Source of the DNA: an uncultured Pseudomonadota bacterium
GTDB lineage: Bacteria > Pseudomonadota > Gammaproteobacteria > Methylococcales > Methylomonadaceae
Length of the DNA stretch: 64,000 bases
NCBI GenBank assembly: GCA_903848935.1
Contig: CAINHO010000030.1
Coordinates: 62,001 to 126,000 of the forward strand
Direction of reading: 5' to 3'
The position numbers and the translations under genes are program-made. This document shows positions 52,345 through 61,590 of this stretch, piece after piece. A model generated the notes under the pieces. That model saw only the letters and a list, made by a program, of their open reading frames with translations. It was not told the DNA's origin and ran no database searches. Position 1 is the first letter of the stretch, and every line of letters starts with the position of its first letter.

Positions 52345-53214
52345 ATGATGAAATTAGTATCAGTCAGTGTATTTGCGGCGTTATTTTCGCTACCGTCATT
52401 TGCTCAAGAATTCCAAGACCACGATGCAGGAATGCTCATGAATCATGGTGATGGGCATTTGATGGATATGGCGGGCGGCATGGTCATGGGTAATAATCCC
52501 GACACGCTTCCGGGTGGTTGTGACAAAGTGGCTGAAACCAAAGAAATCACCGTCCACGCGGGTCATAAATATGCCGAGAAATTTCCTGGTCGAATGTTCG
52601 CGTTTGATACGCAAGAATTTCAATTTAAGCCTTGCACGAAACTGACGGTACATTTCATCAACGATGACAGCGTGCGTCATCAATGGATGATGCACGGTTT
52701 GCCGAAGTATTTATATCCCAAAGGGATGTTTCATTTAGAAGTTTCAGGGCCTGCAAAAATTTCAGGTACGTTGATTTTGCCACCTGGCGATAAAACCTAT
52801 TTGGTGCATTGCGACATCGCGCAACACATGGAAAAAGGCATGAAAGCCCAACTCAAAGTGGGCAAAGGAGATGGCGATTTACCGAGTATTCCGAATGTAA
52901 CAGCGAATATCGTAGCGGATGATTACAAAATTACCTTGCCCGAATTGCTCGCAAAAGCCCACGCAGAAGCGGATTTACCTGAACCTGCCGTTGTTGAAAC
53001 TGCGCCTGTTAAACCACCAGTTGTTATCGAAGAAAGCAGTATTTTTTCGGGCGTAACCGTGATTGGTTTAGCGTTAGGAATTTTAGTTGCCCCCATTTTG
53101 GCGCGTAAATTTAAAGGCATGAGCGTGACAGAAATTGTCTCGTATTTGTTTGATTTGACGAATTCTCTGATTGAATCAGTGATTAAAAAAGTTCAGCAGT
53201 TACTGAAAAAATAA
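52345..53214 (+). CDS. Membrane-anchored cupredoxin with His/Met-rich N-terminus
   Basis: Signal peptide; HDAGMLMNHGDGHLMDMAGGMVMG; type-1 Cu motif HQWMMHG ... HCDIAQHMEKGM (CX4HX4M); C-terminal TM VIGLALGILVAPILA. Confidence 0.85.
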   Translation: MMKLVSVSVFAALFSLPSFAQEFQDHDAGMLMNHGDGHLMDMAGGMVMGNNPDTLPGGCDKVAETKEITVHAGHKYAEKFPGRMFAFDTQEFQFKPCTKLTVHFINDDSVRHQWMMHGLPKYLYPKGMFHLEVSGPAKISGTLILPPGDKTYLVHCDIAQHMEKGMKAQLKVGKGDGDLPSIPNVTANIVADDYKITLPELLAKAHAEADLPEPAVVETAPVKPPVVIEESSIFSGVTVIGLALGILVAPILARKFKGMSVTEIVSYLFDLTNSLIESVIKKVQQLLKK

Positions 53215-53228
53215 AAGATTTTGAACAC

Positions 53229-53259
53229 AAAAAAAGCCCGCATGATGCGGGCTTTTTTG
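53229..53259. terminator. Bidirectional terminator
   Basis: AAAAAAGCCCGCATGATGCGGGCTTTTTT. Confidence 0.9.
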
Positions 53260-53279
53260 TACCACAAAAACAAATATTT

Positions 53280-54830
53280 TCAACCAATCACTGTCGGCGG
53301 AACACCCACAATCGTCAGTCCCATATCTTGGAGCATCGCTACATCCAACGCCGATATAGTTCGCACTTCGTCTGTCCCAATTGAATCCGACATCAAATCA
53401 TTGGCAACCGCAACATGATAATATGCAGAACCATCGCCAGCACTCGCTGCATCTAATGGAACAGGCTTATTACCGTTAGCCGCTTCAGCATGAGTCCCCG
53501 TAAAAACAGGCAAATTATTTTGCATTGAAACCAAGGCATCGTAAGGTGTTTTCAAACCACCCGTTACATCAAAATTTCCCGTAAATGCCAAACCGTGCAA
53601 AATTTCATGCGTCAAAATACTGGTCAAATCATATTTTCCAGCGGTAGCTGTGCCGCTAAATGACATTTGACTGAGATCATTGAGGTTAATGTACATTGTC
53701 GCATCGGGCGTTCCAGCATTTGAATTTACACCCGATGCCGAATCAGCCAAAAATGTAGTGGTTTCAGTCACACCATTTTGATTATTGCTAGAAGAAACGA
53801 GATTAGCATTCCCTTCTGCCAAGGTTGTTTGCGAAGTTTGTTCCGTTAAAACTTGAAGATTAAACGTCGCTTTTGAGCCGATATATTGCCCGATATTATC
53901 CAGAGCCGTTTTAATATCTGATTCAACATTTGCAAGATTAGCACCTAATAAATTGGCTTTACTAAAATCAATCGAATACAGAAGATTCGTGCCACCTGAA
54001 ATTGTAGTCGGCGTTGCGGGTGCCGTTGGATCAGTTACCGTCACACCCCATGAATTCCAACCTCCGAATGAACCTGTAATTTCCCACGATGCACTTAGCG
54101 TTTTGTCAACAAATTGAATTTGTGAACCGATTGCAGATTGATTCACATCAACAAACGCCACGTCATTTCCACTGTTGTCCGAAACCACTACTGTTCCGCC
54201 TTCGACGTTGTAGGAATAATCACTCAATTTTCCAGGCAATACCACAGTTTCAACGGTACTAGACACGTCTACGCCTGTTACACCAGGAGCCAACGTCACT
54301 ATTTCTTGCCCAGAATTGCCATAAACCTGCAAATCATTAGTGGCGGCGGTGAAATTTTGACCTTTATCTAATTGAATTTGAGACAAGTTAAAAACGCCAT
54401 TCCCTGAACTATCCAACGATAGCGTTCCGACGGCATTTGAAAAATTTAGAGCTTCGTTATGGTTAGCAGCAACACTCAGCGTCGCCAAATTCCCCGCCGT
54501 TGAATTGATAGCGAGGGTGCCTGAAGCTGAAACTAATACGCTCGGGTCGAATTTAATGCCACTCAATGTGACTGATTCCACCGTTGAATCGATTTTAATA
54601 CCGCTGACATTTTGAGCTATCGTGACTTTTTCAGAACCCGTATTGCCATGAATACTCAGACCGTTATTTTTCACGGTATAGGATTGATTCACGCCGATAT
54701 TTACATCTGTGCCAGTTAGCGTAGCGGGTGCAGCGGTTTTTCGGTGTGAAAAGGAGTTGAAAGGATTTAAATTAAACAGCGAATTAAAATTAAACATTGA
54801 GTTAAATAATGAATCGTAATTACTAAACAT
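53280..54830 (-). CDS. Putative secreted zinc metallopeptidase with repeated beta-rich N-terminal region
   Basis: TSILTHEILHGLAFTGNF (HEXXHXXXFXG); repeated GNTGSEKVTIAQNVSGIKIDSTVESVTL / GNSGQEIVTLAPGVTGVDVSSTVETVVL; SD GAGGT before ATG 54830. Confidence 0.65.
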   Translation of the reverse strand: MFSNYDSLFNSMFNFNSLFNLNPFNSFSHRKTAAPATLTGTDVNIGVNQSYTVKNNGLSIHGNTGSEKVTIAQNVSGIKIDSTVESVTLSGIKFDPSVLVSASGTLAINSTAGNLATLSVAANHNEALNFSNAVGTLSLDSSGNGVFNLSQIQLDKGQNFTAATNDLQVYGNSGQEIVTLAPGVTGVDVSSTVETVVLPGKLSDYSYNVEGGTVVVSDNSGNDVAFVDVNQSAIGSQIQFVDKTLSASWEITGSFGGWNSWGVTVTDPTAPATPTTISGGTNLLYSIDFSKANLLGANLANVESDIKTALDNIGQYIGSKATFNLQVLTEQTSQTTLAEGNANLVSSSNNQNGVTETTTFLADSASGVNSNAGTPDATMYINLNDLSQMSFSGTATAGKYDLTSILTHEILHGLAFTGNFDVTGGLKTPYDALVSMQNNLPVFTGTHAEAANGNKPVPLDAASAGDGSAYYHVAVANDLMSDSIGTDEVRTISALDVAMLQDMGLTIVGVPPTVIG

Positions 54831-54987
54831 AAAAGACCTCATTTAAAAAATTTCGGTTAATACAACTGTTAAAAAAGCATCTTTGTAAAAGGCTGCAAAT
54901 TTGCTTCAGCGAAAAGTATACCAAATTTCTTGAAATTATAACTATTTGATAATAATAATCTTTATAATGAATTCATTTAAAAAAAAT

Positions 54988-55022
54988 GGGTTAAAAGCAC
55001 CATCGCTGGTTTTTTTAACCCA
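54988..55022. terminator. Hairpin with T tract upstream of the metallopeptidase gene and downstream of the 55034-55786 gene
   Basis: TGGGTTAAAA...TTTTAACCCA. Confidence 0.65.
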
Positions 55023-55033
55023 AACATTAAAAC

Positions 55034-55786
55034 TTACAGCGAGTCGCCAATGGTTTTTTTATAAAATGGCCAATTCGTAACGTGCAGATATTTTCGTATC
55101 GGAGATTTGATGACTGACACGCAAAGCGCAATCGAAAATAAGCACCATACCGCCGCATATTCATTAGGATCGCTAGTCGTAATGTCGGAAATCCACGGCC
55201 CCATAAAGTAATGAAATAACACAAATTTCCACGAACCATAAAGCGTTGGCATAACAAACGCCACTAAAATATACGCCAAAACGTGCAAGCCCCAATTGAA
55301 ATTAAATAACCATTCCACTGGATGCGAAAGTAAGCCATTCAACGGCATTTGCCACGCAATATGCCACGCGCCAGAAACTGAACAAATATGCGGCCCACAG
55401 AAACCTTCCGTGCCAATCACACATTCTCCCGCCCATGCGAACGGATACATTTTAAACAGCATTAAAATCGAACCCACCGCGCTAATGGTGTAAACAGCGG
55501 TGCGGATTTTAAGTTTCACGCTTTCGGGAATGAAATACATCGCCACCATGTTGACAAAAAACGGCTGAAACGCGACGTGTAAATAACCCAGCATCGTCAG
55601 TATTTGATTATTCGGATTGTCACACAAATCGATATAAACGTAAGTGAACGCTTGCAATAATTCCATCAGCGCAAAATACGTCAATGGAATCCACAGCTCT
55701 TTGGACTCGCCTTTTTTAGCAATGTAATAAGCCGTACCCAAACCAACAGCCGCCAATACGCCCGATGCTTCACCACTCCAACACAT
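55034..55786 (-). CDS. Polytopic membrane protein (MCWS N-terminus, DUF5765-like)
   Basis: MCWSGEASGVLAAVGLGTAYYIAKKG..., multiple TM segments. Confidence 0.7.
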   Translation of the reverse strand: MCWSGEASGVLAAVGLGTAYYIAKKGESKELWIPLTYFALMELLQAFTYVYIDLCDNPNNQILTMLGYLHVAFQPFFVNMVAMYFIPESVKLKIRTAVYTISAVGSILMLFKMYPFAWAGECVIGTEGFCGPHICSVSGAWHIAWQMPLNGLLSHPVEWLFNFNWGLHVLAYILVAFVMPTLYGSWKFVLFHYFMGPWISDITTSDPNEYAAVWCLFSIALCVSVIKSPIRKYLHVTNWPFYKKTIGDSL

Positions 55787-55938
55787 GTTTGTTCCTCATT
55801 AAATTTTATAGTTTTAGTTATTTTTAGTTAAACGTGGCTCTTATTCACCACGCATCGCGAAAGTATATCACAGCCAAAAATCCCTGCTTTTCAATGTGCT
55901 ATACTTAAAAACTTTGTTAATTCTGCCTCCCTTTTTAA

Positions 55939-56790
55939 ATGTCTAATAAACTCACCGTAACTAATCATAATCGCAACATTACTGGTTTAACCTACGTTTA
56001 TCCGGTGCTTTCACGCCGTGCCGGTGGTTTATCGATTGGCATCAATTTCAATATCAACAACGCCTGCAATTGGCGGTGTATTTATTGCCAAGTACCAGAT
56101 TTAACTCTCGGTGCGGCACCTGAAATCAATTTAGATTTGCTAGCAAAAGAATTACGTTTGTTTTTGGAAGATGTTTTGCACGGTGATTTTTATGACCGCA
56201 TGGCTGTTCCGATTGAACAGCGTGTAATTAAAGATATTGCGATTGCGGGGAATGGTGAACCGACCAGTTTGACGAATTTTGATATTGCCGTTCAATTGAT
56301 TGGTGATATTGCGACGGAATTAGGCGTTTTCCCCGAAAGCCATTTTGTATTGATTACGAATGGCAGTTTGATTCACCGTTCAACAGTGCAAGCGGGTTTG
56401 AAAGTATTGAATCATTTTGGCGGTGAAGTGTGGTTTAAAATGGATAGCGGTACGCCCGAAGGTCGCGTGTTAATCAATAATTCTGCTCAAACTAATGACG
56501 CAGTTTTGAAAAATATCACGCTTGCCGCGCAATGCTGTTCGACGAAAATTCAAATTTGTTTAGTGGATTATCAGCAACACGGTTTTTCAACAAGCGAACG
56601 TGACGGTTTTTTAGAACTTTTGACGACGATTCGCGCCACAACCGCAATTCAAAATGTGACAATTTACACTTTAGCTCGTCCATCTCAACAACCCGAAGCG
56701 ATTGATTTACAACCGATGCCGTTGGGAATCATGCAAATTTTCGCGCATGATATTCGCCAATTGGATTTTGACGTGACTGTTACGGAATAG
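55939..56790 (+). CDS. Radical SAM protein
   Basis: CNWRCIYCQ (CX3CX2C), GNGEPT motif. Confidence 0.88.
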   Translation: MSNKLTVTNHNRNITGLTYVYPVLSRRAGGLSIGINFNINNACNWRCIYCQVPDLTLGAAPEINLDLLAKELRLFLEDVLHGDFYDRMAVPIEQRVIKDIAIAGNGEPTSLTNFDIAVQLIGDIATELGVFPESHFVLITNGSLIHRSTVQAGLKVLNHFGGEVWFKMDSGTPEGRVLINNSAQTNDAVLKNITLAAQCCSTKIQICLVDYQQHGFSTSERDGFLELLTTIRATTAIQNVTIYTLARPSQQPEAIDLQPMPLGIMQIFAHDIRQLDFDVTVTE

Positions 56791-57361
56791 CATTTAACTC
56801 GTCCAACGTATTGATATTTTCAAAGCCAATCGCGTCCGCCCCAAAATCGACAAAGTGCGTTCGATGTTGCTCAAACCATAAACGCACTTTGTGATTATCC
56901 GCCGCTAAATACGATTCCAAACTTGTTTGCAAACTGGTTTTCACCACCAAAAAAACCGAATGCACCTGTTCGCCTGTTCGCGTCACGGTAATTTCCGCAT
57001 CACTTTCGTTATGTTCCGAAAGTAAACGTTGTAATTGCGGCGTTGAAATAAAAGGCGCGTCACACGGTACGATAATCAACAAATCCGTGTTTGAATAATT
57101 CATTGCCGCTAGAATTCCCGCTAATGCGCCCGAAAAATTCTGCGTCAAATCTGGAATTACCGGCATACCAAATGTTTGATAAGCATCTAAATTTCGATTT
57201 GCGTTAATAATCAACTCATCAACCAACGGACGCAGCGCGTTAAGCGAATAGGAAATTAACGGTTGTCCTCGAAAAAGCTGCAAGCCTTTATCTTGATAAT
57301 TCATGCGCCGCGCTTGTCCACCTGCCAGAATCACGCCAGTTACTTTTGTTTGTAAAGTCAT
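56780..57361 (-). CDS. mobA: Molybdenum cofactor guanylyltransferase
   Basis: GVILAGGQARRMNYQDKGLQLFRGQPLI, IVPCDAPFI. Confidence 0.92.
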   Translation of the reverse strand: MTLQTKVTGVILAGGQARRMNYQDKGLQLFRGQPLISYSLNALRPLVDELIINANRNLDAYQTFGMPVIPDLTQNFSGALAGILAAMNYSNTDLLIIVPCDAPFISTPQLQRLLSEHNESDAEITVTRTGEQVHSVFLVVKTSLQTSLESYLAADNHKVRLWFEQHRTHFVDFGADAIGFENINTLDELNAIP

Positions 57362-57412
57362 AATGTTAAGCTGTAACCCTTATTTTTACTTGAATTGAAG
57401 GAACAAATTAAA

Positions 57413-57811
57413 ATGAAAAATCCATTAAAATCACTGCTTTTAACCGCTGCACTTTCGCTAATTATCGCCGGTTGTGCGACGAATCCTGAAAAAGAAGTTG
57501 AAGCGACAATTGCGCCCACGATTTTGACGAACGATTATCCAACCCGTGATCGCGTCGAATATGTGTTGAATTGCGTCGCACAACATGGCGGTTTGAGCTA
57601 TATCAATCAATATGCCTGCGGCTGCAAGCTAGACAAAATTGCTGAAAAATTGAGTTTCAATGAGTTTGAATCAGCAAAAACGTTTTCATATCTCAAATCA
57701 ATGGCGGGCGATGCAGGCAACATGGCGCGTGATCCTAAACAAAGTAAAGATTTACGCAAACAACTCAAAGAAGCCGAAGAATCTGCTGAAAAAAGCTGTT
57801 TCGTAAAATAA
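57413..57811 (+). CDS. Hypothetical lipoprotein
   Basis: Lipobox IIAGC; ATG 57413. Confidence 0.7.
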   Translation: MKNPLKSLLLTAALSLIIAGCATNPEKEVEATIAPTILTNDYPTRDRVEYVLNCVAQHGGLSYINQYACGCKLDKIAEKLSFNEFESAKTFSYLKSMAGDAGNMARDPKQSKDLRKQLKEAEESAEKSCFVK

Positions 57812-57859
57812 TACAAACCAAGGTTTGTGCGGCTATCTTTTAAATTTTCGAGTTTTCCT

Positions 57860-60268
57860 ATGCACAAAATTTCCATTCAAACATTGTTAATCGTCGTGAT
57901 GAGTTTCGTACTTGTTGCCGTATTCGCGCCAATGACATTTGTTGTGCTGAATGAAAATAAGGAAATTAACTTGTTGCGCCAAGAGCAAATCGGCACGGCT
58001 CTGATTCCTAAAATTCAACACATCAATATTTTGCTCGTACAACATCGCGGCACAGCAAATCGCTTTCTGAGTGGCAATCAAAATTTGCAGCCCGTATTAA
58101 CCGATTTGGAAAACCAAATTACTAACGCATTTGCCGAACGTATCATTCAATGCCAAGCTCAACATATTGATTTGCCTTGCAAGCAACTCAATAATTTTCA
58201 GGCAAAGTGGAATGGACTCAAAACCACTTATCACCAGCTCCCCGCCAATGAAAGTTTTGCCCAACATTCGTTGCTGATTACCGATATATTGGCATTTCTA
58301 ACGAATGTTGCGGACAGCAGTAATCTAAGTTTGGACAGTCAATTGTCTAGTTATTACCTCATGAAGAACATGGTGGAAACGTTGCCGAATTTGATTGAAA
58401 ACATCGGGCAATTACGCGGGTTTGGTAGTGGTTTAATGGTGAAATCACACACCATCACGACTAATGAACAAATTGAAATCGAAAAACTGTTATACGGTGT
58501 GCAATTATCGATGCAAACCGTTAATTTTCAATTCGATAAAGTGTTCACTGTTTTACCGTCGTTTGAACAAATACAACGTGAAAATTTTCAAAAAACGCAG
58601 TACAACGTCAATCAATTTTTATTGACCGCGAAACAATATGTCCTGCAACACGAAGACACATTGAGTGACGAAGTCTTTTACAATCAGGCGGTTAACGCGA
58701 TTAAACAAATCATGACGTTATACACACCGGTTGTGGACGCATTGAATCAAGAATTAAATAACCGGATTGAGGCGTTATTGTTCAAACGTTATTGTATTTT
58801 TGCCGGTGCATTTTTCTTGGTTGCATGGCTAGTCAGTTTTCTGTTTCATTTTAAAAAACGCTTGAACGCTTTAAATCATGCCATTATTTGTTTTGAACAG
58901 TTAAGTATCGAAAATTACGACCATCCAATTACCATTACATATCACGACGAAATTGGGCAATTTCTCAACGCCTTAATGTTAATGCGAAATCGATTAGCCA
59001 ATAACATCGACCAGTTAAAATACGGGATTTCTCGTTTGACTGAAGCTCAACGTATCGCGCAATTGGGCGACTGGGATTGGAATGTCCAAACCGATGAATT
59101 GCATTGTTCGCATGAAGGGTATCGAATTTTAGACATCGTAGAAGATATATCTGTGTGGAATCTTAACCGATTTCTGAATCGAATTAAAACGACAGATCGC
59201 GATAATGTTGCGGCAACATTCGTTCACGCACAACAAATAGCCGGGAATTACGATGTTGAATATCGGACAAATTGTGACAACAGTGAACAAAAAATAATTC
59301 ATCAACGTATTGAAAGTCATGCGAATGCTCAAGGGAAAATCGTGCGTTTAGTCGGCACAATACAAGATGTCACCGTCCAACGAGAAATGGAAGCTAAAAT
59401 CCGGCTGGCGGCTGAAGTTTTTGATAATGTTGGCGAGGCGATTGTCGTGACCGACGAAAATAACAAAATCACGTTAATTAACAAAATCTTCAGTAAAATC
59501 ACAGGTTATACGCAAAATGAAATGATTGGACACAATCCGAATTTTTTGAGTTCCGGAAAGCACGACTCTGATTTTTACAAAACCATGTGGAAAGATATTA
59601 ACGAAACCGGAATATGGAAAGGTGAAGTCTGGAATCACCGCAAGAACGGGACGCTTTATCCTGAAATGCTGACGATTACCACGATACGAAATCATGCCGG
59701 TGAAATCATCAATCACATTGGTATTTTTTCAGATATTACAATTCAAAAACACGCCATTGAACAAATCGAATATCTTGCGAATTACGATGGTTTGACCAGG
59801 TTAATGAATCGGAGGGCGTTAGAAGTTGCGACGAAACGCGCTTTAGCCGATGCTAAACGTCACAAACATTTGTTAGCCTTGTTATTCATTGATTTGGATG
59901 GATTCAAAGCGGTGAATGATAATTTTGGGCATGACGTGGGCGATGATGTATTGAAAAAAGCCGCTGAAAGTTTGAAGAAAACTGTGCGGGAATGCGACAT
60001 TATTGCTCGTTTAGGCGGTGACGAATTTGTGGTGGTGCTGACAAATTTGAGTGATTTCAACAGCATTTCACCGATAGCCGACAAAATTGTTTTGTCTTTA
60101 AATCAAACCGTCAGCGATGAAACACAAACACTTACCGTCACACCAAGTATTGGAATTTCTGTGTTTTCAGAAGCATGTGATGATTACGAAAAATTATTAA
60201 CTCGTGCGGATAAAGCGATGTATGCCGCGAAAACATACGGCAAAAACAATTATCAATTTGCGACCTGA
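57860..60268 (+). CDS. Sensory diguanylate cyclase (TM sensor, HAMP-like, PAS, GGDEF)
   Basis: TM helices, PAS (ENNKITLINKIFSKITGYTQNEMIGHNPNFLSSGKH), LFIDLDGFKAVNDNFGHDVGDDVL, ARLGGDEFVVVL. Confidence 0.93.
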   Translation: MHKISIQTLLIVVMSFVLVAVFAPMTFVVLNENKEINLLRQEQIGTALIPKIQHINILLVQHRGTANRFLSGNQNLQPVLTDLENQITNAFAERIIQCQAQHIDLPCKQLNNFQAKWNGLKTTYHQLPANESFAQHSLLITDILAFLTNVADSSNLSLDSQLSSYYLMKNMVETLPNLIENIGQLRGFGSGLMVKSHTITTNEQIEIEKLLYGVQLSMQTVNFQFDKVFTVLPSFEQIQRENFQKTQYNVNQFLLTAKQYVLQHEDTLSDEVFYNQAVNAIKQIMTLYTPVVDALNQELNNRIEALLFKRYCIFAGAFFLVAWLVSFLFHFKKRLNALNHAIICFEQLSIENYDHPITITYHDEIGQFLNALMLMRNRLANNIDQLKYGISRLTEAQRIAQLGDWDWNVQTDELHCSHEGYRILDIVEDISVWNLNRFLNRIKTTDRDNVAATFVHAQQIAGNYDVEYRTNCDNSEQKIIHQRIESHANAQGKIVRLVGTIQDVTVQREMEAKIRLAAEVFDNVGEAIVVTDENNKITLINKIFSKITGYTQNEMIGHNPNFLSSGKHDSDFYKTMWKDINETGIWKGEVWNHRKNGTLYPEMLTITTIRNHAGEIINHIGIFSDITIQKHAIEQIEYLANYDGLTRLMNRRALEVATKRALADAKRHKHLLALLFIDLDGFKAVNDNFGHDVGDDVLKKAAESLKKTVRECDIIARLGGDEFVVVLTNLSDFNSISPIADKIVLSLNQTVSDETQTLTVTPSIGISVFSEACDDYEKLLTRADKAMYAAKTYGKNNYQFAT

Positions 60269-60279
60269 CCTAGAAAATA

Positions 60280-61590
60280 ATGAGCGATTACAACGAAACC
60301 AACAACAAAGAAACTATTTTGAATGTGCGTAGCGTGTTAGCGCGGCATCGTTTAGTAGAAGAATTAGTACGGAAACAAAATTTAGTGGAACTGCAACGCT
60401 TACTCGAACAACTTGATGCCACCTCGATGGCGCAAATGTTGGAGATTTTTTCGCCGGAAGATCGCCAAATCATCTGGGATTTAATTGCTGAAGTGCGAAA
60501 AGAAGAGATTTTACTCGTGATGCCTTATGACACGCGGATTGAATTGGCGGCAGATTTTCGGTCGCGGAATCGTAATATGGTCATTCGGATTTTCGATTTG
60601 CACGACGGTTTGTTGCGGCAGATTCCTATCGAAACCAAAGCCGATTTAACGCACGCCAAACCGATTTGGATTGATTTGGTTATGCCCGAAGATGAGCATT
60701 TAAATTGGGCACAAGACATATTTGGCGTGGATTTACCGAATCCCAAAGAGCTGACGGATTTAGAAACCAGTGCGCGTTTTTATGTGGAAGATAATGGCGA
60801 AGTACATTTGCATTCGGACTTTTTGCTAGATAGAAAAGATGCGTCTCGCAACGTTGCCGTCGCATTTGTATTGAAAAAAGACACCTTGTTTTCGGTACGC
60901 AGCGAGGAATTACCCGCCTTTCGCTTGCAACGTTTACGCGCTCGCGCCGAATCGGATTACATTTCAAATGCTAAAGATTTGCTGCTGGATTTATATGCAG
61001 CAGATGTGGAGTATTCGGCGAACGCACTGGAAGATATTTACACAGAACTCGAAGCTGTTGGGCGACAGGTTTTCAAATCGTACATGACCGATGAAGAAGC
61101 GGCGAAAATTCTGGCAGCGATTGCTGAAGAGGAAGATTTAAACGGGCGCATTCGGCGCAATGTTTTGGATACACGGCGGGCGTTATCGTTTTTGATGCGC
61201 GGTAAATTTTTATCTGAAACGCAACATGAAGATGTGCGCGAAATTTTGCGAGACATTGAATCGCTCGATGGTCACACGTCGTTTTTAGTAAATAAAATCA
61301 ACTTCCAAATGGACGCAACGGTCGGTTTTATTAACGTGAATCAAAATAAAGATTTGAAACGTTTAACGGTAATTAGTTTGGTTTTTATGCCGCTGAATGT
61401 GATTGCTGGAATTGGCGGAATGTCGGAATTTTCGATGATGACCACGGGCATTCCTTGGCAATGGGCGTATAGCGGTTTGTTGGGCGGATTGGCGTTTGTG
61501 TCGTGGCTGACGTTTATGGGTGTGCAGTTTTTTGAGCGGCGCAAAATTCGACGTTTATCAATGGAAAATCGGAAAATCCAAGTCCGATGA
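60280..61590 (+). CDS. MgtE N-terminal domain fused to CorA-like divalent-cation transporter
   Basis: MgtE_N-like [35 protein letters not shown]; CorA C-term [17 protein letters not shown]..two TM..FFERRKI. Confidence 0.85.
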   Translation: MSDYNETNNKETILNVRSVLARHRLVEELVRKQNLVELQRLLEQLDATSMAQMLEIFSPEDRQIIWDLIAEVRKEEILLVMPYDTRIELAADFRSRNRNMVIRIFDLHDGLLRQIPIETKADLTHAKPIWIDLVMPEDEHLNWAQDIFGVDLPNPKELTDLETSARFYVEDNGEVHLHSDFLLDRKDASRNVAVAFVLKKDTLFSVRSEELPAFRLQRLRARAESDYISNAKDLLLDLYAADVEYSANALEDIYTELEAVGRQVFKSYMTDEEAAKILAAIAEEEDLNGRIRRNVLDTRRALSFLMRGKFLSETQHEDVREILRDIESLDGHTSFLVNKINFQMDATVGFINVNQNKDLKRLTVISLVFMPLNVIAGIGGMSEFSMMTTGIPWQWAYSGLLGGLAFVSWLTFMGVQFFERRKIRRLSMENRKIQVR

